Source: Caprimulgus europaeus (taxonomy: Eukaryota > Chordata > Aves > Caprimulgiformes > Caprimulgidae). From it: a stretch of DNA of 64,000 nt. The stretch is from contig OU015529.1 of NCBI GenBank assembly GCA_907165065.1, positions 7,985,054 through 8,049,053 on the forward strand, in the 5' to 3' direction. How positions within the stretch are numbered: position 1 is the first letter of the stretch; each line of letters begins with the position of its first letter. Shown here one piece after another: positions 13,980 to 27,792 of the stretch. Made by a program: the position numbers and the translations under genes. Below the pieces are notes generated by a model. It saw only the letters and a list, made by a program, of their open reading frames with translations. It ran no database searches and had not been told where the DNA came from.

Positions 13980-16900
13980 AAATACATGTTCATACAGCAT
14001 ATTTGTCTAATATGTTTTGGCAAGATATTAAAAAAAATTGGAGGGGGGAAACAACTCAGCATATGTGAAGTTAACTGAATCAGTGTAAACCTGGGAATGG
14101 GGGGGAAATACATGAAAACTTTAAACCAAACCTAATATTAAAGGTGTATGTTTCTTTGGAATGGAGGAAGCATCACATAGCAGGAAAGAATGTTAATTAT
14201 TGTAATAGAAATCTTGATACAGGTTTTGGAACAGTAGGGACTTTAGATTTTAAAATTTAATTTCAATTATGGAAACAAAGATTTTTATTCAAGCAATCTT
14301 AGGATAACACATTTTATGAATGATTTGGAAAAAATAAATCCACAAATCTGTAAATATTTCCAAGTTTTTAAATATGTTTCCTAATATATGTTGTTTTTTT
14401 TAGAATACTGCTTCTAGCTGTGGTGTATACTGATGGTTTAAGTAGCCAGTATATAATATTTTGCATTAGATTACCTTCAGCCTTTTTCTTAATAGTGGTT
14501 TGTAATTAATGCCTCTTTCTAGTGGAGAGGAAAATAAATAAAGAGAATCAATTTTTCTATGTAGACTTAATTTCATTACAGAGATAATTTCCTTTCTTTT
14601 CATTGTTTGTCACATTGTATAGTCTAATTACTCTAAATACTAAAGTAGCTTCTGATTTTTTTCTCTTGTATCAGCATGTTTTCATGGGTCTGAACCTGCT
14701 GATTAAGGAAAGAGGTGGAGGCACATGTCCAATTTTAGCTGGCCAGTTCTTTTTGGGTCCGTATCTGTTTTTGCAGTGTATCTGAATGGGTACTAACCAG
14801 GGAGTCTCTTGGGAATCCCAGCTGAGTAAACAAGTTTATAAACTGAATTTTTAATGGCTTTCTGTGCAACTGTGTGTGAATGTATGTATATATCTAATAC
14901 ACCTACATACACATATGATGTAATGGTGAATGCAGTTTATAGTTGATAATCAATATACACGTTATTGACTATCAAATAACTTAAGCATCCCAAGAAGAAA
15001 GCTGGTTCTCGTGCTCAGGAAACTTTCTTCTCTTTCTGTTGCTGGGAGTTCTCCCTATGCCTGGGAAATTAAAGTTTCTGTCATCACAGATTCCTTGGTC
15101 CAGGTCTATATCGGGCGCTTTCTTTGCAGGATTTTCTTGAGTTTCCCCAGAACACTTCAGGGGTTGTCCTCCCCCATGGACAGGAGGGCTGGAGAACAGG
15201 TTGGAAAAGGCTTTTGCTCCTCTGGCCTCGTAGTTTTGGGCTTCGAGCCTGTGTCACAAAGAAAAGAAAAACATCTATTCCTTCTCTAAAGCATAGATGG
15301 AAATCCTCTCAGAACATTAAAAGTATATATATATATATTTTTTCCTTTGAATCTAGTGTTAATAAGGAATGTATTGTGAGACTGGAGATACCTGTTTCCT
15401 CTCACTCTCTCCTCTAGCCTGTATAAATAATCTAGCAATCACTTTGCTGTGCAGGTCATATAGAACGACTGCATTCAATAACGGGGTTGAAAAAAGCAAA
15501 GATGTTAAAGTCCACATTTTAAATATATATGCCAAAAACCTTTTTTTAATAATACAAATATCAGAGTCTTCAGAATAGAAGGAAATGCTTCCTAGGTTTG
15601 TCCTTTAATGTTTGGGGTTTTTGACATGAAATATTCCTTCCTTTCCTCTCAGCATGCAGGATTCTCTTGGAGAATGCAATACTTTACAGGCCTGTTTGCA
15701 GACACTATCTCTTTTACCCCAAAACACACTAGACCATACCTTGCAAGAAGGCAGAAGATCCACTGTGGTAACTCTGATGGGTTGAAAAAAAAATACTGTT
15801 TTTATTTACAGTACAGCACTGACAGGGTATCAGTGTGATGCATACAGCGTGTTACATGCCACTGATGGAGGATAATACATATTTGTAAAAATACTATTCT
15901 TTAGTTGATGTAAAGTCAATGAAATAATATTTCTTCTGTGTGCTTGGGTGATCAAGCTTTTCTTAGCGTTTATTCAAAAGAATGACATGCTTACTAAATT
16001 CTAATAAAGCTTTTTTACATTAATGCTTACAAATAGGTAAGCAAATATGGGATATTAGTTACAGAGAAAAATTAAGCTTTCAATAAACCAGTTTCCTTTT
16101 TAGTTCCTAAAAATAAATAATTTGTTTTAAAAGCAAAAGTCTTATGTTCTAGTTATCATGCTGTGGCTTAATTTTGTGACTTTCTGTTTTTGTCTGCATC
16201 TAATAGTTTTTAAAGCTTAGATGAATGACATTGCACTACTAGTAATTGATGGATGTTATTTATTATGTCTTGTCTTAGAAATCTAATGTTATATCTAATG
16301 TTAACTTACATTGTAGTTATGAGACTGCAGTATTATTGATGACATTCTTACCTCTCTTCAAAAATAGTCTAACTTCATAGGTACAGTTTTGGAAGCAAAT
16401 AGTGAGTTAGATGGCATCATGTCCGCATCTGTTGCCTGTAAGAGGGATGTTTGTTCATAATCCCTTTGCATTTGGAAGTTCTTTCAGACTGATAATTTAA
16501 TGAAGTGTTTGAAGATTGAAACTGCATCCTGTATTGACACTAGTCTAAATATTTGGCCATTTAAATGATATAAGCAAACTGTAAACTTCTGAATGATAAT
16601 TGTCTAGCTGTGGAGTTCAGTATCAGTATATTAAAAAAAGGTTGGAAAAATTGATTTTCACTGACATTCAACATCTGCTAAGCTTTCAGAACAATGAGGC
16701 TGAGGTAAGGAAAGGCTGTGGGACACAATATAATTTTCTGCTATATTGTATTTCCAGAGCATACTTCTAGTATTGAGCTGAAGGTAGTGGCAGGGTTGTG
16801 CTCTGCAGTGGCTCGTGCACAGATGCATATAAATGAACAAAAGCTTGCATTGTGAAATCGATGCTTGTAGACTTTGTTCTGTAAAAGTCAGACATTCACA

Positions 16901-19900
16901 GCCCCACATCAAAATGTTTTATTAATTTAAAAGTGAATGGACATCTTGTGTTCTCTTCTTGGGCTTTTCTCTTGAATAATAAAAGACTAAGGAAATTAAT
17001 TACTTCTCCCCCCCTCCATAGTCGTTCCTGTTCTGTTGCATCTTAATCTCAACAAGTATTTCGTAAATAGTCTGGAAGCTACTTACCTTTTTTTTAAAAA
17101 AAGTACATTTTCTGAGTTTCATGATGCAGCTTAGTTCTAACTCTTTCAATATAAGTTACTCTGAATGTATGCCTTTCACTGACAAGCATGTAGTATTATC
17201 TGCTTGGCCTTGTTCCTTATTTAAGTAACTGCTAAGATTTGCAGGAACTGGTAAAACAGAACTATTAATTAGATCAAATTGAAATAAACTTGCTTCAATA
17301 TGGTATAGCTAGTTGGTTAAAAGTTCCCTTAGGCACAGCTGTTAATTTTTCTCCCTGGCAGCAAGCTTCCTTGATAATGAACGTCCTTTCATTATCAGCA
17401 ATTTTCTTCTAACCTCTCTGTCATTTAGCTGATTTTTTTGTCCTTCTGATGTTTCATGTTCCCATAGATCTTTGGCTCTCCATGTTTTTTGTGAAGTTTT
17501 AATTTGTAGGAGAGGCAGAAAGGCATAAAGTAGCTGTGCTTGGTGATATGAAGATGCTTGGGTTTGTGAGTGTACTTGTTGGGGTTGGGAGTGTTCGAGA
17601 CCTTGAGCGGTGTTTACTGGCACTGCAGCTAGCCTGAGATAGTGGTGGTCTTATCATTTGGTGAAACATTGGAGTTGACAGAGGAAAAAAAAATCAAGGA
17701 ACTATTCATCTGGTTTGGGTGGATAAATAAAACCAGTTTACTTCGTGAGAAAGCTTGTGACTGTGCCAAAGTTAATAAAAAGTTGAGATGAACTTTGCTT
17801 GTTATGTTCAAAGGCATTCTCCTTCCAAAAGCAGCTTTCCATCAGATCCTGCTAGGATATTGGAAGTCTCCTCACCATCAGTGAGTCATACGCGCTGTAA
17901 TCTGCGGTCAGTGGCCCTGCATGGGAGCCAAATGTTCAGAGATACCTAAAGTGTCTTTGGTCCCAGCTGTCCCTCGTTTCTTTTATGTGGTCTTGCCCTG
18001 GGGGAGGAGGGAAGGGTGAAATGCTGGGAGTCACCTCAGAGGTTTCTAGTCTTTAACAGAAGAGAATATTTTCATTGTTAACTCATCCAATATTGGGATC
18101 TGCTCAGGAAGCTCAAGAGGAGGAGGGTCTGTATTGACAAACTGTAAGAAAGCTTTTGGTAACGTTATTTTTTTTCCTTTTTAATGTATAATTATGCCCT
18201 TTCCCCATATCTGCTCATCACACAGTTTGCTATGATTGCAAGTGCTAACAGTGGTTAGAGGTCACTGCTGCCTCTCTCCAAAACGGCACACACTCTTGTT
18301 TTCCTTCTGACATTGTCTTCCAAGTAAGGCTTGCTGCTTCCTGAAGAACAAGTCTTTAGAAATCTTATCACTTCTTTGTGTCACTCTTTGAATGGATGAG
18401 AAAATACCTGACTGTAAAAGAAAGTAGATTTGCATGAGGTAACTCCCCGTAAAGTGATACTGTAAGTAACTTCCTTCTGTAGTTGGATGTTTTTCTGGTC
18501 TGCTCAAAGACTGATTGCACAAGAGTTACCTCACATTGCAAACAAACTTAAAGCAACGTTTCTTCTGCAGTGATGCAGGACTAACAGGCTATCCAACTTG
18601 GATGAGCCATGACTTATAACATCTTGTCTTAATAATTAACTCCAGTTCTGGGTGTTAAGATCTAGAACTAATGTAATATTTCAGAAGAAACTATACATCA
18701 TCAAAATAGATGGCCAGAATAACTTAGTATTAAGAGGAAAATGATCCTGTTTTGTTTTTTTTTTCCATAATTATGTCTAAGCATCTATTACTTGCCTGAA
18801 ATTCTCTCACTAAAGAGCTTTATACTTCAGTGCACTAACAAAAATTAAGGCAAAAAATGGTTATAATTTGCTTTTCAGTCCTTTATAACATTCATATTTG
18901 TCAGCATTCCTTAAGTGGGAGTTTACTTTCTGGTCTTCATTATGATAGTTTTGTTATCTATTAAAACATAATGATTTGGAAATCTTTTTCCAACCTTAAT
19001 CATTTAGAGCAAGACTTTCAAAGGGAACATCTTGGGAAAACTGAGATTTGAGTACTTAGACTCTGTGACACATCTCAGAAATAATGGTCTCCTCACTGGT
19101 GCAGCGCTATGTAGCATAGGGGAGTGATTTTTGGAAGGAGTTTTTGTTGCAGTTTTATGTGCCACCACAGCAAATTCATATCTTTTTTGGCTTTGGCAGT
19201 TAAAATATTCAACGAGTGTTGTTGAAATTGTAGTAATTGTTCATGTTGTTTCCATAAAGCACATGCAACATTTGTTGCTAACTTAGAGGTGCATTATATA
19301 TAAATAAAGGACTAAAGCAGAAGAGTAATTATTCTATTAAAAAACCCCAAAACTCTTCCACAGACATTTCTAATACTTTTTCTTTGTTTCTGAACACTTA
19401 AGAGTTTATTATTTAAGTTTAAAAAATTTAATTATGTATCAGAGTTTCTTTGGTGTAAATGGGAGTGGCCTTAAAACAAACAAACAAAACCCCTACCACA
19501 GTTGTTTCTGTAGGCAACTATTTACTTGTTTACATTGTAGAAGAACCTTGAATCTTGGAACTACAATACTGTATTTGGTCTTGTTATTCTTACATACATT
19601 ACTGGATATTCACAATAGATGTTAATGAAGTTTGAGAGAAAATGTTACCCTTCAGTGACTGTGGGAAGTGAAGAAAGTTAGTGACAAAGCTGAGGAAGCT
19701 AATGCAAGTCTGCTTCTTCAGACTCAGTGCTGTTCTTAAGCAAACTGTTAAGCAGCATAGCATTTTTATTTCTATAAAGAACTGAACAACAATTAACAAG
19801 AAGCCAAGATGTGGTGCTATTGAGACTTACAGGAGTGAAAGCCATGCAGCCAAGGAGAGTCATGTAACTGAAGTAATCTGCTTCGTCTGTGGAAAGCCAC

Positions 19901-20335
19901 TGTACAACACTAAGCAAACGAACACATCCTCAGAAGAGGAGGATGGACTCCAGACAGTTCAAACACTGACAATTGAATAACAACAAAGTAAATGCAGAAG
20001 GATGGAGGAGACTGTCTACCTAAACTCAGTAAATTGAAACCAAATAGAAAATTTCCTATGGAGGTTTTCTGCAAACAATATCTATCTCTCTGTTCTTGGG
20101 AATCAAAAAAGCAAATTAAGTTTCTGTCCTTGGAGCTGAAACCATATGAACTCCCCTTTCAAACAGACAGAATGTGCTTTTGGTGGAATGATACTAGACA
20201 GTCATTTGAAACAGTCCAGAAGGAATGTGCTTTAGGAAAAAAGGTATATTTTTCAATTCATTAAGGACAGTCCTTATTAAGAAAAAAGTTGCCCAAGATC
20301 TGACACTAAAGTGTGTAAAACAATTGACTGCTACC

Positions 20336-20420
20336 TATTCCTGCTCCGGCAGGGGGATTGGACTAGATGATCTTTTGAGGTCCCTTCCAATCCCTCACAT
20401 TCTGTGATTCCGTGATTCTT
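20336..20420 (+). mobile_element. CR1 3'-end fragment, sense
   Basis: Clear CR1 tail: CTGCTCCGGCAGGGGGATTG, GACTAGATGATCTTTTGAGG, TCCCTTCCAATCCC, then ATTCTGTGATTCCGTGATTC. Only the last 85 bp or so of the element remain. Confidence 0.92.
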
Positions 20421-20978
20421 CAGTAGGGACTTCCAAATTATGAGAGATGTGTGTATGAGTCAGGGATGAAACTCTGTTACAGTCATTGCACCTCAGTCAT
20501 TTTTTTAAGAATAAGTTATTTGACATTATCAGGTTAATTCATTTTGTATTTTTCTTGCAAGATAAAGATGAGGAAAGAGTTCTTTGAAGAAACTCTTAGG
20601 CTATTGTTAATTTAGTTTTGTTCTAAATATGCTTTAGCAATATGCAAGTACATAATAGTTTTCCTACTTCAAAAAATACCTTTTTGTATAGACTGCTGAA
20701 GAGTTACTTGTAGTAACAGGTTTTATAACACAAATGTGGTAAATTCAAAGTGATACCTAGATTGATGGTACGGTGCTTCTTTTAATAAAACTTCTTCCCC
20801 ATAAAGCAGCTGATGAGGTTGCACTCAGTTGTAGCTTTGTCAGGACTGGAGCTTTTTGCAAAGATGAGCTGTGTGTTGCCTTTCCTGCTAATTTGTATTT
20901 GCATAGGGTAGGTCAGTATTGTTATTAATTGCATATAAACTAGTGAACGAATGTGTACACACAGATGCTTACTTATAT

Positions 20979-21007
20979 ATTTATTTATTTATTTATTTAT
21001 TTATTTT
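20979..21007. repeat. (TTTA)n microsatellite
   Basis: Tandem ATTT/TTTA units covering about 29 bp, roughly 270 bp upstream of the PDZ exon of PDZD8. Probably length-polymorphic. Confidence 0.9.
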
Positions 21008-21273
21008 GCTGACAATTCCTTGTACTGCTCTCTAGTTTTGGCATATTTGTCTCTTCAGAATTGGTGATGTTTGGTTCCATCTTTCTCCAAAGGTGTAAAC
21101 CAGATTGGCAGACAGTTAATCTGTTATCTGATAGTCTGCTCAATGAAGTCAGTGGATGTCCTAATGTAATTTTTTAATAATATCTGTTGTATAATTTTAT
21201 TTAAACAATCATTAGTAACCATGAGTCCTTGCAGTCAGCTTAATTGACACGCTATTAACTTCTTTCTCTCTAG

Positions 21274-21436
21274 GCAGAACTAGTGAAAGGGAACCTGCAA
21301 AGCGTTGGGCTCACACTCCGCCTTGTGCAGTCCAAGGAAGATGATGCAGGACATGTTGTCATTGAAACTGTGACTCCAAACTCGCCTGCTGCAGCTGCTG
21401 ATCTACAGAGGGGAGACAGACTTCTTGCAATTGGCA
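21274..21436 (+). CDS. PDZD8: PDZD8 PDZ-domain exon
   Basis: This exon encodes 54 residues plus one base, beginning AELVKGNLQSVGLTLRLVQ and ending in DRLLAIG. It carries most of the PDZ fold: the SVGLTL carboxylate-binding loop, the GHVVIETV strand and the SPAAAADLQRGDRLLAI segment typical of PDZ domains. The acceptor is a long pyrimidine tract plus TAG at 21271-21273. The chosen donor is GTGAGT at 21437, which leaves one base (A) to join GT of the next exon as Ser and keeps the frame. The closely matching vertebrate PDZD8 sequence, the phase fit and the next exon make the identity firm. Entry at phase 0 is assumed because the upstream exon is not visible. Confidence 0.95.
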
Positions 21437-23352
21437 GTGAGTAATACATCAGCTTTCAAAATAAGTGTTGTCTTGCAGACTGGGAGGACGTGTCTCCATA
21501 TGGTTCAGCTAGACTGCCTTTCTCAGCAATTACAGTTGTGCCTGGCACTCATAATAAAAGCTAACATTTATGTATTTATGGCCACTTAAGGTTATCATTC
21601 ACTTGATTTTTCTTGCATATTTACTTACTCTTTCCTAGGTTAAAGCCAAAATAAAGTTGAATAAACATTTGAATGTAAATGTATTTTAACTGCTCTAATA
21701 GTGATGCTGTGAGTTTCTCTACTTGGTTTCTTCCAGTGATGTTATAAAATGTGCTTAATTTACAAAGAAAACCGTAATATTTTACATCCTAGGCCTGCAC
21801 ACTCAGATTTGAACCTAAATGTACTAACTAGAGTATGGAAGGAGTAGTATAAACATATTTTTGACTAACAGAGTAATGTCTAAAAGGTCATAATGACCCA
21901 AGATGATCTGCTATGTATTTGTATGACTATCAATTTTTGTCAGCTCTGATGTGTAGGAGCCTTAGCATTATTTAGAAATCTACTCTAAAGTTCTCATATT
22001 TTAAGACTTAGGCCAAATGGTAACTGGCAGATAAGTGCTGCGTTGAGGTGAAAAGTTACCCTTGACTTTTGCAGGGCAGGGCACTGTGGTTTGTTTGGTT
22101 TTGTAAAAAAAAAATATTTTTTAAATGAAGATTCTGTCAAAATCCCTTGGCATTATGAAGTGGATTGACACTAGTTTGTATTCTAAAACTTTAAATTAAG
22201 CCATCTCCAGATATAGGTGGAATACTTCTGTGTTATATGGACCCTGTCACCAACAGAGAACTAGATCATAATCATAAACCATAATCAGAAATAAACAATT
22301 AACAAGAACAGTGGCTTATCAACTTAGTGGGAGAAGCAGATAGGAACCTGTGTGATCATTAAGAAATAATGCAATGTGTCTGTTCTACTGGATATTGTGG
22401 GACTAAATAAAATATGGTGGAGTAGAAATCATAGGTAGCTTAGTTTAAAGTTCTTTGGGTTTGTATACTCTCCAGGCATTTATAAAGACTAAAAAGGAGT
22501 GGAAATATCACTGTATATTAATAACATTTTAGAAATAAGTGTAGGTACCACTGATAAAATAGAATATAAACTGAAATCACTCTAGGGGAAATTAAGTTTT
22601 TCCCTGAGATGTTTTACAGACCACAGCTTAACCACTGCAATGAGTTCCTGTGGTTAGGTACTGCCTAAATCCCTATTTCATTGCTCCAAAAGGGTTTTGA
22701 GTTGTTTTGAACAGACAATTGATGATTGCTCTAGAACAAGGGAGAAGTCGTTTTTACATGACCCCCTGCATGACTTTATTTGGACTGTGTACTCATTAAG
22801 ATATTTTAGCTTGCATGTAACTTGTTGAATCTTACCATAGGCTGGATATACTGTCAAATAGCTCAGAGTTTTGATGAGGAAGATGATTCAGTTCACTGTT
22901 CAGCCACACTGAGAATGTAGCATCGTGTCTATATTTTGTTAACATATTGGAACTTTTTTCTTTGTTTGCCTTCAAAGATACCCATTTCTTTTAAATCCTT
23001 TGTTAAATGCCTCCTGCTGGAAAGTCCGAACTTATAGTAAGAGCAAGGTTAAAAATGTTAACATGTAAAATCATCAGTACTGTATAACATTACAGCATTA
23101 ATAACAAACAGAAAACTGGAGTACTTATGTTAGTGTCTTTTCCAGTTCCTGAAGTAATATTTTTGTATGAATAAAATGAAAAGGATCCGTCTGCTACATT
23201 TCAGTTAAGCTCTTTGTCATAATTTATTTGGCTCTGTTAGTGAACAACAGTATTATTACCGCTATTAAAGAACTAAACATGCTTGTTGACTATTTTTGGT
23301 CCTTAGATTGTTACAGTAACTCAAATTTAACAATTTTTGTCTTTTTTAATAG
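21437..23352 (+). other. PDZD8: PDZD8 intron between PDZ exon and last coding exon
   Basis: A 1916-bp GT-AG intron: donor GTGAGT at 21437, acceptor TTTTTTAATAG at 23352. Sequence is AT-rich with no recognised repeat. It holds one perfect inverted nuclear-receptor site, listed separately. The open frame of the following exon runs a few codons back through the acceptor from a TTG at 23337; this is not a start. Confidence 0.9.
21886..21898. promoter_or_regulatory. Perfect oestrogen-response-element core (inferred)
   Basis: GGTCATAATGACC is an exact palindromic GGTCA-N3-TGACC element, the core of the classical oestrogen receptor site; the flank reads AAAGGTCA on the left. The match is seen directly. 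Receptor binding is inference and there is no evidence here that it regulates PDZD8. Confidence 0.4.
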
Positions 23353-25544
23353 GTGTTAAAATTACATCAACTGTCCAAGTATTGAAGCTTATTAGACAGG
23401 CTGGGGACAGAGTTTTAGTCTTTTACGAACGGCCTGTTGGGTATAATCAGCACGGTTCAGCACTGCAGGATGGGTTTGGACAATTGGAAGACACTGCTTT
23501 CTTGACACAGCCAGAAGATGACCAAGCTAGTTTATCAGCTGATGTTGATAGCAGAGACTTTGATTCAGAATTTGAGGACTTGGCTTGTGAATCAACTGAC
23601 CAAAAAGATGATCTACCAACCGCTCCGAGTCCCAAACGTTCAGTAGTAACACTTGCTGCTAAACCACTTGGAACTATCTCTCCGATTCTGAATCGAAAAC
23701 TACATTTAGGAAGTTATCAGACAACATCAAAAACACAACAAAAGGATGGAGCTAAAGTGGCAGCACCCAAAACTGTTGAGGGTTCAGATGCAACACAGCA
23801 AGCAGGTAAACAATCACAAGGATCCAGTATTAAGCCTCCTGTGCCACCTAGGCCACAAAGTAAGCTTATTTTATCTACTGGTGAAACTCAAAATCCGTTA
23901 GAAACTGGAGGTGTATCTTCTGAAAAACCAGAGAGGCCACCTCCACCTGCAAATAACAGAGATAAATGTACAGAGAAGGTAGTAAAGAATAATGATCACA
24001 TAGAAGACCCAGTGGTATCAAAAGTAATAACAGCATCAAAACAAGATCTATTAAAAGATGGACTTTCAGAAAATGCACGTAGTTACAAAGATGGTGATGA
24101 TCATCAAACATGGGAATCACCAGAAATTCCTTATAAAATCCGACAAGGCCGATGGCCAAAGACAAGAACATCTTCCTGTCTATTTGAAGTAGAAGGATAC
24201 CATAAGTACCTTAATGTTGCACTGTGGTGCAGAGACCCTTTCAAAGCAGGTGGTTTTATCTGCTTAGGATATGCAAGCATAAAACTTGAAGAAATCGCTT
24301 TAGATTGTATATCTACATCCTCAATGGAGTATATTGGAACATTTAAACTGAGTGCTCCAACACCCAAAGCAGCAGTCACTAGAACAGCACTGCGGAATTT
24401 GACAACCCGTAAGGGATTCAATGAGAAATTTTGTTACGGCGATGTAACTTTACACTTCAAATATTTAAACGAAGGTGAAGTAGATGATTTAAGCTTTCTC
24501 CTGGAGAAAGAAAGGGAGTGTCACTTGGAAGAAGAAGCTCGTGCACTTCAGAAAGAGGATCCTTACCCGGAACAAATTCTTACGGAGAACAAGCATAACT
24601 TTCAAGATACTCAGTTTCAGAATCCAACTTGGTGTGATTACTGCAAAAAGAAAGTCTGGACTAAAGCAGCTTCGCAGTGCATGCTCTGTGCTTACGTTTG
24701 CCATAAAAAATGTCAAGAAAAATGTCTAACCGAGATGCCCTTTTGTGTGGGAGCTGAAAAGCGACTCGATCGAACTGTGGGAGGTTGTAGAGCAGAAGGA
24801 CAGGAAGCTCCCCAAGCTGCATCCTCTCGTGTTGATTCAGAATCTAAATCTGTTAACAGAACTACAGGTTTGACCAGGCATATCATCAATACAAGCACCC
24901 GCTTGTTAAACCTGCGGCAAGTCCCCAAAGCTCGCCTTTCTGAGCAAGGAACAGAGGTGGTAGAACCTTCACCAAAGCACACACCAAACACTTCTGATAA
25001 TGAAAGTAGCGATACTGAAATCAGTGGGCCAAGCAGTCCTTCAAAACGTGCAGCAGGTACTGGGATAAAGCTGGTCCGAAAGGAGGGCGGTCTAGATGAC
25101 AGCGTCTTCATTGCTGTTAAGGAAATTGGACGTGATCTCTACAGAAGTTTACCCACAGGGGAACGTTTTCAGAAATTGGAATTTATGTTGGATAAGCTGC
25201 AGAATGAAATAGACCAGGAGCTGGAAAATAATAATTCACTTGTTAAAGAAGAAAAAGAGACAACCGATGCAAGGAAAAAAGCTTTGATTTCTGCTGCGCT
25301 GGCTAAGTCGGGTGAAAGACTGCAGGCCCTTACACTGCTGATGATCCACTACAGAGCAGGCATTGAGGATCTGGAGTCTTTGGAGAACATGTCATTAGAG
25401 CGGCAGTCCAAAAGAGTGACTAAAGACTCAGAGGAACCCAGTATAGCAGAAGAAATGGATAACGAAGATGCCAGTCTGATGGAGGCTCCAACATTCAACA
25501 TCACGTCTGAAGAACCAGGTGTTCCACCTCAGTCAGTAGACTGA
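23353..25544 (+). CDS. PDZD8: PDZD8 last coding exon: end of PDZ, C2-like, C1, coiled coil
   Basis: PDZD8 is an ER-anchored SMP lipid-transfer protein acting at ER contacts with late endosomes/lysosomes and mitochondria. This exon gives the last 729 residues (784 in the window with the PDZ exon). In order it holds the end of the PDZ domain (VKITSTVQVLKLIRQAGDRV), an acidic and proline-rich linker with the SH3-ligand-like PPVPPRPQ near 23838, and a C2-like segment at about 24160-24470 (LNVALWCRDPFKAGGFICLG). A C1 zinc finger follows at 24594-24746 (H, then WCDYC, QCMLCAYVCHKKC, C). A helical coiled coil at about 25160-25390 (KLEFMLDKLQNEIDQELE) corresponds to the region reported to bind Rab7 in mammals. 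The phosphodegron-like HTPNTSDNESSDTE stretch and the KLVRKEGGLDDSVFIAVKEI block are strongly family-like. It ends with TGA at 25542-25544. The 5' two-thirds of the linker is the least conserved part. The SMP domain is not in the window, so lipid transfer cannot be judged. Confidence 0.97.
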
Positions 25545-27792
25545 TATTTACGTATTTAGCCTTTGAAGGAACGGACTGAAAGAATACTTTGCACTTAGAC
25601 ACACACAAATTAAATTGAAACACTGGTATAATGTACGTGTCCTGCTTCTCCACAGTTATTTGCCTGTGTAAGAGTATGGCTAATAATGGTTCTTCGCCAG
25701 CTACAGCGCCATCATTTTGTTCAACTGGCTGGTTAAAGCTACATTTTGAGGTTTATATTGGAAATTTATTTGTAATAACTTATTTTTATTTTTTCTAATT
25801 ATGTGACCTTACCATTTCACATCAATGTGTGTGGTGTCCTCAATGTATTACTTGTCCCCCCCTCCCCTCCTTTTTTTTTTTTTTGATGAGCTAGTGTTTT
25901 CAACAGGAAACTGGCAGGATTTTCAAAATATTTAGTTTCCATTGTATGATGAAAAAATTATAAGCTTGTTGCATGCCTAAGCTGATGACTGACACAGAAG
26001 TCACTGAGGGACCAGGCTTTAAAATGTTGATCACGGTTATTGTACGTCTTCTAGGTAGTTGTGTATATTTTGCCAAACATATCATGAAAACAAATGAAAG
26101 GTCTTTCATTTTGTCTGTTATTAATATTTACTGAAGTTCACATTGCATATCATATGTTTTCCATATTTTTGTTAAATACAAGAACTTTTCCTAGTTTGTA
26201 ATTAACATGAAATACAGTAATGCTATACTAAAAAAATCCTCCGTAGAACTTTGGGCTATTGTATCCTGACTGAATAATACTAGATATCCAAGTATATACC
26301 AGTATCTTGTAATAATTTAATTGAGAATACTTCCGAAATAAGAGGCTAGTTGCCTTCCAGAACAAAATCATATATTTAAAGTGGTGTTGTGTTATTTGAT
26401 AACCTGATAAAGGAAAATTGTTCTTCACAAGAATTGGAGGTTTCACTGCATTCTATGAAAAAGCATGTAATGATGGTTTAAGTAATTAAAAAAAAATAAT
26501 ATTTTGCTACAGACTCTATCATTTCAGAAAGCTTAAGGTACAAAATAGCTAAACATGTTCTCTCAACACTTTAGAGTAATCATATAGTGGTAAGTAGCAT
26601 TCAGCTCCTCAGACAGCAGAGACAAGTCTGAGCAGACGAATCAACTTGGTCAGAAAAATGTCCTATAGTGTATATAACATGTTTTATTTGAGTCAAAATA
26701 AGTGAATCCAGTAGAGATGAGGAAGAATTTCAGCCAGCAGCTTTTGAAAAGAACTATCTGGTCTTGTGCTATGTGTAAACTGTGGATCTTAGCATCACCC
26801 GCCTAGGGCCGTTGTTCTTATTTCCTGTATGTCTTTGTTTCATTTTCTGTGTATAGAAATGTTGTATAAAATATCATCTTTATTTTAGGTACTGTGTTAG
26901 GTACTGGTGTCATTATGACTGGTAGTAGGAAAAAAAAAAAATGCCTTTGTGAAAGTGGAGTTGAATCCAAGATGGTAAAACAACTCATTGAAATTTTCCG
27001 GCAGTCTGTAATGTACCTCTCCATTAAATTTGCTTCTCAGTTTATTTTGTGATGGGCAAAATTAAGAAGCACTGATTTTCACGGATGGAAAAGCATACTT
27101 GTACTTCTGAACAAAATGCTTACTTCCACTCATGCAACTACTTGCACTTTTTTATGAGTTCTGGGCAGTTGATACTTAGTTGATGTATGGAAAACACTAT
27201 CCATGCTAAAATAGGCATGTGACACACTTCTGAAATTAAGCTTCAGCAAATAATAGCACAAAATTAGCTTCCCTTATTGACTAAAAGTTATTTAACCTAT
27301 ACTTGCTTGAGATGCATATTAAGACTTCCCCACTCCATTTTCTCAGTGGCTTAACATTGGTGGTGATCTGCATTCAATCTCCATCACTGTTTGCTCTTAT
27401 GGGCTACTATAGAGGTTTTGAAATATATCCAAGTACTTCATTTAAACCCTGGTACACATGAAGGAGCTGTGAAAACAATGCAAATACTGATTTCAAAAAC
27501 ACATTCATGGTTTTCAATTGACTCGTGTAATACAGTGGGTAAGAAAAGCTGGATATGGTTTTCCTCGTGTAGTATTGCTAATGATGATTGTAAGAGATAA
27601 ATTAAACTTAGTGCAATATTTTTAAATATGCCGAATGGGAAAAGGACAAAATAGTTGTATTTTAGTGATAAGAAGGAAAACAGAAATTCCTATCTGGCAT
27701 TAATTACAATAAACGGTGAGTCTTGAGGGGGAAATTGTAATACTACATTCCTGATGTAATCTTTGCTTCATGCTTGACTGTAAATAGCTGAA

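Larger units (their letters stand above)
1..21273 (+). other. PDZD8: PDZD8 intron upstream of the PDZ exon (exons 1-3 not found)
   Basis: About 21 kb of AT-rich sequence with no exon I can support. It ends in a good pyrimidine tract and AG acceptor at 21272-21273, so at least its right part is the intron before the PDZ exon. I looked for the family's SMP and first-C2 segments (residues that should precede the AELVKGNLQ stretch) and did not recognise them, so they probably lie to the left of the window. A small exon of about 100 nt could have been missed by eye. Inside are CR1 fragments, AT microsatellites (1-24 and about 2935-2985), an AT palindrome and a C-rich block, listed separately. Open frames here, such as 11040-11432, have no recognisable domain and are treated as chance. 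Confidence 0.6.

Noticed and set aside
23337..23352. Alternative start for PDZD8 at 23337
   Set aside because: It is a TTG in the intron reading through the acceptor; the PDZ fold requires the upstream exon.
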